DNA from: Ascidiimonas sp046199005
GTDB taxonomy: Bacteria > Bacteroidota > Bacteroidia > Flavobacteriales > Flavobacteriaceae
Reading direction: 5' to 3'
Length of the DNA: 64,000 nucleotides
Assembly: GCA_046199005.1 (NCBI GenBank)
Contig: CP176050.1
Coordinates: 2,914,001 to 2,978,000, forward strand
Positions 1-8,560 of the stretch are shown piece after piece (the stretch's first letter is position 1; each line of letters opens with the position of its first letter). Both the position numbers and the translations under genes were made by a program. Below the pieces are notes generated by a model that was not told the origin of the DNA, did not search any database, and was given only the letters and a program-made list of their open reading frames with translations.

Positions 1-888
1 GCTTCCGGTATGGCAGGCGCTATTGAAGCCGCCAGGGTCTTATCGAACTATAAATTTGAAAGCAGCATTATTTACGTGGGACTTTCCGGGGAAGAACAAG
101 GTCTTTTCGGCGGTGCCGGACTGGCTAAATATGCTAAAGAAAAAGGCTGGGATATCATCGGCATCCTTAACAACGATATGATAGGTAATATAGAAGGGGT
201 AGACGGAGTGATCGACAACCGAACCTTTCGTATTTTCTCTGAGCCTGTTCCCCCTACCGAAACCGAAAGAGAGCGAAGGCTACGCCGCTTTTACGGAGGG
301 GAAGTTGACGGGATCTCCCGACAGTTAGCACGTTATGTACACAAAACCGTTAAAACCTATATGCCCGAAATGAACCCGATGATGATCTACCGTCTCGATC
401 GTTTTGGCCGTGGGGGACACCACCGCCCCTTTAACGACCTTGGGTTTGCAGGGATACGTATCATGGAAGCCCATGAAAACTATAACCGACAACATCAGAA
501 CATACGGGAGGAAAATGGCATCAAATATGGCGATGTGATCGAAGGGGTGAATTTTGACTACGCAAAAAAACTCACCGCCGTGAATGCCATCAATCTGGCA
601 AGTTTAGCATCGGCACCACCTGCACCCGAAAATGTAGAGATCGGGGGTATCGTAGAAGCTTCCACCAAATTACGCTGGAAAGAACAAGATGATGCTGATA
701 TCAAAGGCTATAAGATCTACTGGCGTTTGACCACCTCTCCTACCTGGGATAACAGCCGTTTTGTTGGCAAGGTAGATTCCGTAACGCTGGAGGGGATCGT
801 GATCGATAATTACTATTTCGGGGTCGCTACGGTAGGGAAAGACGGTTATGAAAGTATGGTGGTTTTCCCATCGGGGGTATTTAGATAA
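1..888 (+). CDS. M28-family zinc peptidase, C-terminal part (5' end outside window)
   Basis: The frame is open from the first base, so the gene begins upstream and only its C-terminal part is here. GEEQGLFG and NNDMIGN are typical of the metal-binding core of M28 (aminopeptidase Y/S-like) peptidases, and the ASGMAG run before them fits the stretch after the first zinc ligands. After the catalytic domain, roughly the last 90 residues resemble a fibronectin type III domain (PPAPENVEI, then KGYKIYWR and YYFGVATVG). Known members are secreted or periplasmic exopeptidases that release N-terminal amino acids. The signal peptide would lie outside the window. A short gap separates it from a secreted hydrolase gene. 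Confidence 0.85.
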   Translation, partial: ASGMAGAIEAARVLSNYKFESSIIYVGLSGEEQGLFGGAGLAKYAKEKGWDIIGILNNDMIGNIEGVDGVIDNRTFRIFSEPVPPTETERERRLRRFYGGEVDGISRQLARYVHKTVKTYMPEMNPMMIYRLDRFGRGGHHRPFNDLGFAGIRIMEAHENYNRQHQNIREENGIKYGDVIEGVNFDYAKKLTAVNAINLASLASAPPAPENVEIGGIVEASTKLRWKEQDDADIKGYKIYWRLTTSPTWDNSRFVGKVDSVTLEGIVIDNYYFGVATVGKDGYESMVVFPSGVFR

Positions 889-916
889 GAAAACTTAAAA
901 ACAAAACATTTCCAAA

Positions 917-1714
917 ATGAAATATACCGTCTTATTCCTTGTTTGTGTACTCCTGCTGCACATTCCGCTGGTAGCACAAGATACGTTCGCAGAAAAACTT
1001 TCGGCATCCCCAAGGCATCATGAATGGGTGACTCTTGAAGACGGCGACCGCGAACTCTATGCCTTTGTGGCGTATCCTGAGATAGCCGAGAAGGCAAAAG
1101 TAGTGATCGTCATTCACGAAAACCGCGGACTCAATAGCTGGGCACGCTTGTTTACCGATCAGTTAGCGGCAAAAGGCTTTATAGCCATCGCTCCAGATCT
1201 GCTATCGAATGTAAACGATTCTATTGCTAAAACCACTGATTTTTCAAACAGTGACGAAGCTCGGTCAGCGATCTACGGGCTGGACTCCGATCGGGTGACC
1301 GCCGATCTTAACCTCGTATTCAACTACGCCAAAACGCTTGAAGCAGCTAATGGTGAAGTATCAGTAGTAGGGTTTTGCTGGGGTGGTTCACAAAGCTTCC
1401 GGTATGCTACCAATAATAGCCAACTGGAAGAAGCCATTGTTTTTTATGGCACCGCTCCCAAAGAGAAAGAAACTCTTTTACAGATCGAGATTCCTGTTTT
1501 CGGGTTTTATGGTGGAAATGATAACCGTGTAAATGCAACCATAGAGCCTACTAAAGAAATACTGGATGCCGCAGAAAAAACTTATACTTATGAGATCTAC
1601 GAAGGCGCCGGGCATGCCTTTATGCGACGTGCCGAAGAGGCGCCTGAAGGTGACCCTAACAAAATAGCATCGGATAAAGCCTGGAAAACATTGGTTTCCA
1701 TCTTAAAAAAATGA
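917..1714 (+). CDS. Secreted dienelactone hydrolase family protein
   Basis: The 265-residue protein opens with a signal peptide (MKYTVLFLVCVLLLHIPLVAQ) and has an alpha/beta-hydrolase fold of the dienelactone hydrolase family. The nucleophile elbow GFCWGG places Cys near residue 153. The acid is probably the Asp in GGNDNRVN, and GAGHAF supplies the His near residue 233. The family hydrolyses lactones or esters; the natural substrate is unknown here. The stop overlaps the start of the following arginase-family gene by four bases (ATGA), so the two are probably translated together. Confidence 0.85.
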   Translation: MKYTVLFLVCVLLLHIPLVAQDTFAEKLSASPRHHEWVTLEDGDRELYAFVAYPEIAEKAKVVIVIHENRGLNSWARLFTDQLAAKGFIAIAPDLLSNVNDSIAKTTDFSNSDEARSAIYGLDSDRVTADLNLVFNYAKTLEAANGEVSVVGFCWGGSQSFRYATNNSQLEEAIVFYGTAPKEKETLLQIEIPVFGFYGGNDNRVNATIEPTKEILDAAEKTYTYEIYEGAGHAFMRRAEEAPEGDPNKIASDKAWKTLVSILKK

Positions 1715-2508
1715 ACATTTATTTCCCTCAATGGCAAGGTTCCGGGGACGGAATCTCCATTAAAGAAGGTGCAGCAACGATCTTAGACTTTCTTGGTTCA
1801 ACGAACTTCGTCCAGATCCCCCTTGCTGAAACCACAGAAAACAAAGACACGCAGGTAGCGCATCAAGAATCGCTGTACAAACAGCTAACCGACTTCCGCA
1901 AAACGCTTAAAAAAGAAAAACCCACTACCCTACATACAGTGGGCGGTGATTGCGGACTCGAGATTATTCCGGTATCTTATCTTAATAAAAAGCACGACGG
2001 TAACCTGGCAGTGATCTGGTTTGATGCCCATGGCGATATACATAGTGCTGATTCTTCTCCCAGCAAGCACTTTCACGGCATGCCGCTGCGAACACTGTTA
2101 GGAGAAGGGCCTGAGAATTTTAACGAGCTTTTATTCGCTACCCTCCACCCTTCTCAGATCTTTTACGTGGGCGTACGGGATCTCGAAACCGAAGAGATTG
2201 ATTTTATCGAAGAGCAGGAGATCTACAGGCATCAAGAAGATACGTTTGATGCGCTGATAGCCGAAATAAAAGAACGCCAGCTCACCCGTATCTATATTCA
2301 TTTTGATGTAGATGTGCTTGATCCGGAAGCCTACGGCCATGCTTTTTTCAAGGTCGCTAACGGACTCACCACGGAGGAGTGCGAAGAAGGAATTTCTAAA
2401 CTCCTTACTCACTTCACTCTCGCCGGAAGCAGTCTGTTAGAATCCGTTGGTCAAAACGAAAAAGAACTCGAACCGATTAAAGGGATCATTGATTTGATCT
2501 TGCCTTAG
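1711..2508 (+). CDS. Arginase/agmatinase/formiminoglutamase family hydrolase
   Basis: The 265-residue protein carries the binuclear-manganese signatures of the ureohydrolase superfamily: GGDCGLEI, DAHGDIHSAD near residues 105-114 and HFDVDVLDP near residues 197-206. The family cleaves C-N bonds of guanidino compounds or formiminoglutamate. The usual GGDHS motif is GGDCG here, so a metal-ligand His is replaced by Cys and the substrate cannot be named safely. The start overlaps the preceding hydrolase gene by 4 bp. There is no signal peptide, so it is cytoplasmic. Confidence 0.82.
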   Translation: MNIYFPQWQGSGDGISIKEGAATILDFLGSTNFVQIPLAETTENKDTQVAHQESLYKQLTDFRKTLKKEKPTTLHTVGGDCGLEIIPVSYLNKKHDGNLAVIWFDAHGDIHSADSSPSKHFHGMPLRTLLGEGPENFNELLFATLHPSQIFYVGVRDLETEEIDFIEEQEIYRHQEDTFDALIAEIKERQLTRIYIHFDVDVLDPEAYGHAFFKVANGLTTEECEEGISKLLTHFTLAGSSLLESVGQNEKELEPIKGIIDLILP

Positions 2509-2531
2509 CTGTCATATCGAATCCCTTTAGG

Positions 2532-2817
2532 GTGAGATATCTGCCAGATGTTAATACAATGATCAATTTGAATTACAGGTCATTCCGAATGGCAACACGC
2601 TGGAGGAATCTGCTAAATATAAATCAGTGCCACTTTCAGGCCATTACGAAGGTGTTTACAACTAAAGCAATCTGCTCAAACAGACTGCTTCGTCCCTTGC
2701 AGTGACCGTAAAAAATCGGAAAGAAGGATTGCTCTTATAAAAATTCCCCTCCTTCCGCAAGGAGGGTGTCAGTTGAGAGTTTGACAACCACCGATTTGAA
2801 AATGATGGGGTGGTTGA
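2532..2817 (+). repeat. Dispersed repeat R1, copy a
   Basis: A non-coding block of about 285 bp that recurs in the same orientation at 4800-5083. Shared landmarks in order are ATCTGCCAGATGTTAATACA, a GGTCATTCCGAA stretch, AGCAATCTGCTCAAACAGAC, CAGTGACCGTAAAAAA, and a hairpin CCCCTCCTTCCGCAAGGAGG, closed by GATTTGAAAATGA(T/C)GGGGTGG. The copies differ by scattered substitutions and small indels. No open frame is conserved. It looks like an old non-autonomous or extragenic repeat. Confidence 0.75.
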
Positions 2818-2820
2818 TTC

Positions 2821-3528
2821 TTAAACACTCACCCCAAAAAGATATCCTACCAGTGCAGAAAGTCCCATAGCGATGGTGCCCCAGATCGTAATTCTGAGAA
2901 TGGCTTTGGCAGGGCTTGAACCTCCCGTTTTTGCTGCAGTGGCCCCTAAGATCATTAAAAAAATGATGGTTGCCCCGTACAGCCAATATTCCATGAGTGT
3001 TATCGGAGCAAAGAGCACCACTAGTAATGGTAAAATACCCCCGATCAAAAAAGCAGCACCGGAAGCTAAAGCCGCTTGAATAGGCCTTGCCTGGCTTATT
3101 TCATTAATTCCCAGTTCATCTCGTATGTGTGTTCCCAAAGCATCAGCTTCTGTGAGCTCTTTTGCCACCTGTATGGCGGTTTCTTTTTTTAAACCTCTGC
3201 TCTCATAAATTTCTGCAAGTATGGCTAACTCCTCTTCCGGCATTTCTTCCAGTTCTTTTTTTTCTCTTTCAATATCGGCACGTTCCGTATCCGTTTGTGA
3301 GCTTACCGAAACATATTCGCCTGCCGCCATAGACAAGGCACCTGCTACCAGTCCGGCGACAGTAGCCAGCACTACGGGTTCCCTCGTCATACTGGCTGCA
3401 GCGATACCGATCGCAAGACTGGAAATCGAAATGATACCATCATTCGCACCCAGTACCGCAGCCCGCAACCAGTTACTTCGATGAATGTAATGAGGATCCA
3501 GATAATTATCTATGGTGAGTTTTTTCAT
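2821..3528 (-). CDS. VIT1/CCC1-family iron/manganese transporter
   Basis: The 235-residue membrane protein begins near RSNWLRAAVLGANDGI, the N-terminal signature of the VIT1/CCC1 family, followed by LAGALSMAAGEYVSVSSQ-type helices. A cytoplasmic helical loop rich in Glu (residues about 80-130, EREKKELEEMPEEELA) resembles the metal-binding domain of family members. Two or three hydrophobic helices follow. Known members move Fe(II) or Mn(II) out of the cytoplasm. It is monocistronic, on the opposite strand to its neighbours, with repeat R1a directly downstream of its stop. Confidence 0.9.
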   Translation of the reverse strand: MKKLTIDNYLDPHYIHRSNWLRAAVLGANDGIISISSLAIGIAAASMTREPVVLATVAGLVAGALSMAAGEYVSVSSQTDTERADIEREKKELEEMPEEELAILAEIYESRGLKKETAIQVAKELTEADALGTHIRDELGINEISQARPIQAALASGAAFLIGGILPLLVVLFAPITLMEYWLYGATIIFLMILGATAAKTGGSSPAKAILRITIWGTIAMGLSALVGYLFGVSV

Positions 3529-3773
3529 TATACAGCCATTTTAAGAAAGATATCGTAGCAATCTCTAAGTTATGAAATTGCTGTTTTTCCCAAGATGACA
3601 TTCATCAGGAATTGGTTTTTCGGATGTTTGGTACTGGCAGTAAAAGAGGTCAAACCTGCTTTCTTATGAAAGGTGAAAGTCTTAAGCTATGCCAGAGCAT
3701 TAAATAAAAACATGATCCAGTCTATAAGAACTTCAAGTAAGATCGTATCTTTAATAGCAAACAACATTTACCT

Positions 3774-4130
3774 ATGCTTACCGATATTCATCCCAGGCTC
3801 CCCATGCGTGATAAGAAAATTATGAAGTCATATTATATAAACCAATTAGGTTTTACTAACATTGGAAGCGTCGATTATTCTGATTATCTAATGGTACGTT
3901 ACGACCGTATTGAAATTCATTTTTTTAGCTTTAAAGAGTTAGATCCAAAGGTAAACTATGGACAGGTATACATCAGAACCAAAGACATCGACACCTTTTA
4001 CCAGTCGCTACTCGCTAAAAACGTACCCATTCACCCAAACGGTGCTTTAGAGATTAAACCCTGGGGACAAAAAGAATTTTCCATACTCGACCCCGACTAT
4101 AATCTGCTGACTTTTGGGCAAGGGGTATAA
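3774..4130 (+). CDS. VOC-family protein (glyoxalase/bleomycin-resistance-like)
   Basis: The 118-residue protein has the single-repeat vicinal oxygen chelate layout: an N-terminal strand-helix (IHPRLPMRD, then SYYINQLGFTNIG), a middle IEIHFFSF, and a C-terminal GQKEFSILDPDYNLLTFGQ. The FSILDPDYNLLTF end is typical of bleomycin-binding or glyoxalase-like dimers. The substrate cannot be deduced. The gene is free-standing, with more than 240 bp of non-coding DNA upstream and 53 bp downstream. Confidence 0.8.
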   Translation: MLTDIHPRLPMRDKKIMKSYYINQLGFTNIGSVDYSDYLMVRYDRIEIHFFSFKELDPKVNYGQVYIRTKDIDTFYQSLLAKNVPIHPNGALEIKPWGQKEFSILDPDYNLLTFGQGV

Positions 4131-4183
4131 AAATTAGAAAAACATAAGGAATGTAAAAAAAGGTAATAACCGGTATGGAATAA

Positions 4184-4585
4184 ATGGATAAAATTCAGAC
4201 AGAGTTGATTAAAAAAATACTATTTGGGATACTAGCTTTCTTTGTCGGTATAATTATCGGTCTTACCACCGAAAGTTTCTTTCGAGATTTAATTCAGGAT
4301 ATTTTTAGGGGGGCGACTTTCCATAAAATAAAGTTTATAGGTAAAAACTTCTATATATTTTCGAATAAATTCCATGTCCTAAGCTTTGGAATAGCTTTTT
4401 TAATCCTAACACTTGAAAATATACAACAAGAATTCTATCGGGCTTTAAAAAGAATCGTAGTAAGTCTATTGATTTTTAGTATAACATTGGTTGGTATTTC
4501 TGCGATGAACGCCCATCTTAAACTCATAGAATGTACTGCCTGTGAAGATGGAATACTAAAGTTACACTGGAACGCTATAAATTAA
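4184..4585 (+). CDS. Hypothetical membrane protein
   Basis: A 133-residue protein with about three hydrophobic segments (ILFGILAFFVGIIIGLT, HVLSFGIAFLILTL, IVVSLLIFSITLVGIS) and a short C-terminal tail with a CTAC pair. I do not recognise the family. It follows the VOC gene by 53 bp and could share its transcript. About 200 bp of featureless DNA follow before repeat R1b. Confidence 0.55.
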   Translation: MDKIQTELIKKILFGILAFFVGIIIGLTTESFFRDLIQDIFRGATFHKIKFIGKNFYIFSNKFHVLSFGIAFLILTLENIQQEFYRALKRIVVSLLIFSITLVGISAMNAHLKLIECTACEDGILKLHWNAIN

Positions 4586-4799
4586 GATATTATCATTGCC
4601 ATTAGCGCAACAATTTCAGTTATTCCAAACCTGTTTAGAATGATCAAAAAATAACACATAGCCGCTCGTCTATAAAAGCAACACTCAGAAGTGACTGAAC
4701 TGTTGATGTAGCCTTTCATTAAATATACGTTAGGGATACGCAGATATCTTATCCTAAAGGTTCTTATGACCATGTCTTTTCGATAAGCCTACTGAAAGC

Positions 4800-5083
4800 G
4801 GTGAGAAGAAATCTGCCAGATGTTAATACAATAGTCAATTTCAATTACGGGTCATTCCGAACGCCGGAAGAAGCTGCTAAACATAAATCAGTGTCACTTC
4901 TAGGTTGGCGTGAAGGAGGTTGCGACAGAAGCAATCTGCTCAAACAGACTACTTCGTCCCTCACAGTGACCGTAAAAAACCAAAAAGACAGACTGCTTTT
5001 ATAAAAAATTCCCCTCCTTCCGCAAGGAGGGGTGTCAGTTGAGAGTCTGGTAACTGCCGATTTGAAAATGACGGGGTGGTTGC
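4800..5083 (+). repeat. Dispersed repeat R1, copy b
   Basis: Second copy of the R1 block, in the same orientation as 2532-2817, with the same order of landmarks including the CCTCCTT/AAGGAGG hairpin and the terminal GATTTGAAAATGACGGGGTGG-type end. Short open frames inside it are not conserved between the copies, so it is treated as non-coding. Confidence 0.75.
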
Positions 5084-5784
5084 AACTGCGACAAAGCCAA
5101 GATGAGTATCGAGAACACTTTTAATCCAAATCAGTTAAATAGAAGTCTGCCCGTTGCGTCGGTTCGAGTGACCTGCCGAGGCGGTTGTATCGAGAAGCGA
5201 CAGAGTTCTGTTTTCAAAATGAGGTCTCGATACTTGTTTTCATCGCTTAGGCTCTTAAAACAAACTCGACCTGACATTAGAGTTCAGCACTGACAAAGCC
5301 GATATTAGTATCGAGAACAAGCCATAAAAAAAGTCCGACCCCAAAGCTTTTAAAACAACAAAAATGTAAGCTATACTTTACACTCTTTCTATACCAAACT
5401 ATCAAAAAATAAATTTCGACGCTTAAAACGCAAATTCATTGTAAACAACCGGTTGTTTTGTTGTAATGCACCGTTAGTTTGAGGCGAAACAACCGGTACT
5501 TTGGAGTAAAAGCACCGCATGTTGACAACCGACCCTCTTAAAATCGGTTTTTCTGACTACTTTAAAAACCATTCAGACCAACACTAAAAACTATAGTTTA
5601 TATAAAGTTATTTATAATTTACAACCTAGAGATAGGTTGTTTTTATTGGATCTGTTGCTTGCTGCTATTACTTCTTAAAGCCAGATCCAGATTTGGAATA
5701 AGGGTTCGATGTTTATTAAAAAAAGCTATAATTAAAGGTTAATAGTCACACACTATGAGCAAGCAGGAGGAAAGAAAACTAAGC
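5084..5784. other. Non-coding region with repeated and palindromic motifs downstream of the recombinase
   Basis: No convincing gene. The motif GACAAAGCC followed by AGTATCGAGAACA occurs near 5092 and again near 5290. AACAACCGGTTGTT (5444-5457) is a perfect palindrome, and AACAACCGGT recurs at 5488-5497. Between them lies CACCGTTAGTTTG, which resembles the CCGTTAG core found at cassette boundaries elsewhere in this window. Another ACCGATTT-type inverted stretch follows. The cluster could be recombinase-binding DNA or a decayed recombination site; this is inference only. Confidence 0.4.
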
Positions 5785-6624
5785 TTATAATTGATCCAGC
5801 GGACTTTTTATACGAAATTTCGTTGTGTTGATCAGGTGAGTGTAGCGTTGTGTGGTCTTTATCGAGTTATGACCTAAAAGATCTTGAATGATTCGAATGT
5901 CGGTACCATTCTCTAATAAATGCGTTGCGAAGCTATGCCGTAACGTATGAACTGAGGCGGATTTGGAAATAGCTGCCTTTTTTAGTGCTGTTTTCAAAAT
6001 ATTATTAATACTTGTAGCCGAATATTGCTTACCAGACTGTCCTTCAAACAGCCAATTTTTAGGCTTATACTGCTTGTAATAGGTTCTTAACAGCTGCAAT
6101 AGCCTTTTTGAAAGCATTACTTCTCGATCTTTATAGCCCTTAGCTCCCTTTATGGTAATCACCATCCTATTTGAATCTATATCGTTTATCTTCAAATACA
6201 AAGCTTCACTTATGCGTAAACCTGCACTATATATACAACTAATAATGGTTTTGTGTTTGATGTTGGTAATAGAAGTTAACATTCTGCTTACTTCCTGTTG
6301 CGATAAAATTACCGGCAGTTTAAATTCATTTCTATCCGGATATAAATAATTAATTTTCAAATCTTTGGCATAGATTTCTTTATAGAAAAGCTTAATAGCT
6401 CCTATGATTTGTTTTTGAGTAGCGAATGCAATTTTATCATTTGTTACTTTTTCATAAAGATAATGCTGCACATCTGCGCTATTTACTTCCTTTAGCGGCT
6501 TATCTAGGTTGGTAAAGAAAAGCATAAGTACTGATTTATAGGCTTTAAGCGTAGAATTCGAATATCGCTTGATTCGCAATAAGTCTATAAAGTCTTTTAG
6601 TACTATCTGAGTATAACTTTTCAT
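5785..6624 (-). CDS. XerC/D-like tyrosine recombinase, candidate cassette integrase
   Basis: A 279-residue integrase when started at the ATG at 6624. Catalytic residues are visible: Arg137 (GLRISEA), Lys162 (GAKGYKDR), His226-x-x-Arg229 (HTLRHSF), His252 (LLGHNSI) and Tyr261 (QRYTHL). Residues 1-90 are a SAM-like core-binding domain. The extra segment that known IntI integron integrases carry before HTLRHSF is absent, although the end (RIKSPLDQL) resembles the SPLD tail of IntI. The open frame continues upstream to 6750 (ATG at 6711 possible) but would then cross the attI-like point. The gene is divergent from the first cassettes, the classical integron layout, so it is the best candidate for the enzyme that moves them. 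Confidence 0.85.
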   Translation of the reverse strand: MKSYTQIVLKDFIDLLRIKRYSNSTLKAYKSVLMLFFTNLDKPLKEVNSADVQHYLYEKVTNDKIAFATQKQIIGAIKLFYKEIYAKDLKINYLYPDRNEFKLPVILSQQEVSRMLTSITNIKHKTIISCIYSAGLRISEALYLKINDIDSNRMVITIKGAKGYKDREVMLSKRLLQLLRTYYKQYKPKNWLFEGQSGKQYSATSINNILKTALKKAAISKSASVHTLRHSFATHLLENGTDIRIIQDLLGHNSIKTTQRYTHLINTTKFRIKSPLDQL

Positions 6625-6664
6625 AGGTTGGATATCCGTAATATTGTGCAATATATCCTGATTT

Positions 6665-6738
6665 GGGTGGTTATACAAACCTTTTGTTCCAATTAAGCAT
6701 ATTTTTTGCATATTGGGGGATATATAACCGTTAGCTGC
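6665..6738 (+). other. attI-like primary recombination site
   Basis: The first cassette boundary lies at G6730/T6731 in CCGTTAGCTGC. The reverse complement of this start, GCAGCTAAC, opens the palindrome at the end of the same cassette (7184), which fixes the crossover point. To its left, GGTTATAC (6669-6676) and ATATAACC (6722-6729) form a 7-of-8 inverted pair that may bind the recombinase. The site sits between the divergent recombinase and the first cassette gene, where attI lies in integrons. Confidence 0.6.
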
Positions 6739-6794
6739 AACCAAAAACAATGTACCTTGGATTGAAGTACATACTAAAAGATTAGAAAATTAAT

Positions 6795-7151
6795 ATGACA
6801 GAACATTTATTCTTCTACTTGGGACTTTCCCTTTTGTTAATGCACGAAATGGATGCGATACGTTGCAAAGAGTGGCGAATATTTCCAGGATTATCAATGC
6901 TTAGTGATAAAGTTGGACATATAGTTTTCCTGTTTTTACATATTCCCCTGTTTTACTTTGTATTATGGAAACTAACAAATAGTCAAGATGTAGAAGCATT
7001 TATCTACGGATTCAACATATTTATGATTGTACACTTAGGACTTCATATTCTTTTTCTAAAACAAAAGAACAATGAATTTAAAGATTGGATTTCTTGGTCT
7101 ATTATTATTGGAGCAGGTATATGCGGACTAATTGACTTAATAATAATTTGA
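6795..7151 (+). CDS. Cassette 1: small membrane protein, DUF6713-like
   Basis: A 118-residue protein with three or four hydrophobic helices. The N-terminal pattern LFFYLGLSLLLMHEMDAI followed by CKEWRIFPGL resembles the DUF6713 family (a conserved His-Glu-x-Asp-Ala and Glu-Trp-Arg). Function unknown. It starts 64 bp inside the first cassette and its cassette-end palindrome follows after about 30 bp, so it is the position-1 cassette next to the recombinase. Confidence 0.65.
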   Translation: MTEHLFFYLGLSLLLMHEMDAIRCKEWRIFPGLSMLSDKVGHIVFLFLHIPLFYFVLWKLTNSQDVEAFIYGFNIFMIVHLGLHILFLKQKNNEFKDWISWSIIIGAGICGLIDLIII

Positions 7152-7183
7152 CCCGAAATAATAATAAAAAAGTAAAAAAAGCA

Positions 7184-7317
7184 GCAGCTAACAATGGGTA
7201 TAAAACATAGGGTGTACAGTGATTTCCGCAAGTTTTCGGCTCTTAGCAAGTTCAGTTTTGGGTGGACAGTTAAGTGCTTTGAACACCCTACGTTTCATAC
7301 CCGAGACGTTACCAAAC
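7184..7317 (+). other. attC-like site A1 (end of cassette 1)
   Basis: The left core GCAGCTAAC (7184-7192) is the reverse complement of the cassette's own start. The arms GGGTATAAAACATAGGGTG (7196-7214) and CACCCTACGTTTCATACCC (7284-7302) pair at 17 of 19 positions. The right core is CGTTACC with crossover G7308/T7309. The total of about 130 bp and the imperfect pairing are as in known attC sites. Confidence 0.8.
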
Positions 7318-7333
7318 AGTTGAAAATCGTTAA

Positions 7334-7927
7334 ATGAAACAACTTCTGATTTTAATATTAGCTCTTTCAATTTTATCAAGTTGCGACCGACAAAAGTCGA
7401 AAAAAACACAATCTGAATTTAAGTCAGAAATGGAATTAATAGCAGAACCGAAACCCGAACTGAAAAAATTGGACACAACCGTTGTTTATTGGCAAACTGA
7501 ATTTGATACTATTCGAAAATATCAGGAAGTGCAAATCGGGAATGAAATTCACCGACTTGAATTAAAAACATACTCGTTGAATGACAGCTCAATTGTCCGA
7601 ATCAACGACTTGAACAAACCAATAATTTATAAAGACATATATCACGATAAAGTAACTGAAATAACATTAAAAAAAGGTAACGATGTTATTCTTAAATCTC
7701 AAGTCAAAAAAGCGACTTTTAAAGATAGTCTTGACGGAGATTTTTTAAAATATTCAGTATTGAGAAGTGTAGAATTTGATTTTATTCGCTCAAACCGACT
7801 TTATTTTAAAGCGGACATTGACGTGCCTGATACTGATTGGGCAATTGGAGCTGATTTTGCCATTTTTTATCAAACAGAGAAAAAAGGAGAAATTGATTAT
7901 TGGAATATTGAAGACATTGGATTATAA
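7334..7927 (+). CDS. Cassette 2: lipoprotein of unknown function (paralogue 1)
   Basis: A 197-residue protein with a lipoprotein signal (MKQLLILILALSILSSC; lipidated Cys at 17) followed by a charged linker and a beta-rich domain without known motifs. It is a clear paralogue of the cassette protein at 45895-46479: both share the start MKQLLIL, the SSCDR lipobox, the stretch TYSLNDSSIVR, and a C-terminus ending IGL/VGL. Both cassettes also begin with GTTACCAAACAGTTGAAAA and end with almost the same attC-like site. It is probably anchored in a cell-envelope membrane. Confidence 0.75.
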   Translation: MKQLLILILALSILSSCDRQKSKKTQSEFKSEMELIAEPKPELKKLDTTVVYWQTEFDTIRKYQEVQIGNEIHRLELKTYSLNDSSIVRINDLNKPIIYKDIYHDKVTEITLKKGNDVILKSQVKKATFKDSLDGDFLKYSVLRSVEFDFIRSNRLYFKADIDVPDTDWAIGADFAIFYQTEKKGEIDYWNIEDIGL

Positions 7928-7935
7928 AAAAACCG

Positions 7936-8114
7936 TTTGGTAACAATGTATAACCGCAATTACGACTTACCGAAGGTTCGGGAGATTACCTCCGACACGG
8001 GCACAAAGTGCGAACTGGCGAAGCAATCCACTCGGAATTGCGAGCGTCTGTGTCAAACCGAAAATTAACGCATATTAACCCGTAACTGACGGTTATATGA
8101 GACCGTTGTATGCC
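7936..8114 (+). other. attC-like site A2 (end of cassette 2)
   Basis: Left core TTTGGTAAC (7936-7944) is complementary to the start of cassette 2 (GTTACCAAA). The arm TATAACCGCAATTACG (7949-7964) pairs with CGTAACTGACGGTTATA (8081-8097) except for one mismatch and one extra base. The right core is ACCGTTGTATGCC, crossover G8105/T8106. Nearly the same about 175-bp site recurs at 36472 and 46485. Confidence 0.8.
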
Positions 8115-8218
8115 ATTACGGAAAAGCCAACCGCACATTAAGCACATTTGGTTTTTGCCACCACACAATTCAAAACTGAAAAACCAAAAGAGCTTAATCT
8201 TTCCACCGCTCCCAAGAG

Positions 8219-8422
8219 TTATGATTTTGATTTTCTTCTGGTCGGATACATGACTTGTTGCTCTTTGAATTGACCGATTTCTTCTCTGAGCGTTTGATTG
8301 ATATTTTGGATTAAGTCATTTTGGACTTTCATAATTCTTAATAAATCATGCATTGCGTTTAGATTATCTAATTGTTTATATACAATCTCTTCTAAATCGG
8401 CTTTGGTATATCTTCTGCTCAT
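8219..8422 (-). CDS. Small coiled-coil protein, divergent from the XRE regulator
   Basis: A 67-residue charged helical protein (MSRRYTKADLEEIVYKQLDN at its start, ending in a basic RRKSKS tail) read opposite to the defence operon that follows. About 140 bp of AT-rich DNA separate its start from the XRE gene and probably hold both promoters. No family is recognised. It may belong to the same module, for example as a regulator or inhibitor, but that is only positional inference. Confidence 0.45.
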   Translation of the reverse strand: MSRRYTKADLEEIVYKQLDNLNAMHDLLRIMKVQNDLIQNINQTLREEIGQFKEQQVMYPTRRKSKS

Positions 8423-8560
8423 ATTGTAAGTTTTAAAAAGTATTCTTTAGACTTTCTAAACAAATCTATTTATAATCTATCGAAATTCAAAATATAACTT
8501 TAGATATTCTATATTTTTCTTTAACAGAGTTATATTTATCTCAACAAATTCGAAAGATCT

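Noticed and set aside
2740..2775. CCTCCTT/AAGGAGG hairpin as a transcription terminator
   Set aside because: No T-tract follows, and it recurs at the same place in repeat R1b away from any gene end.
5785..6624. The recombinase as a prophage or ICE integrase
   Set aside because: No phage, conjugation or tRNA attachment features surround it, while cassette ends start directly at its divergent side. A non-cassette role is not excluded.
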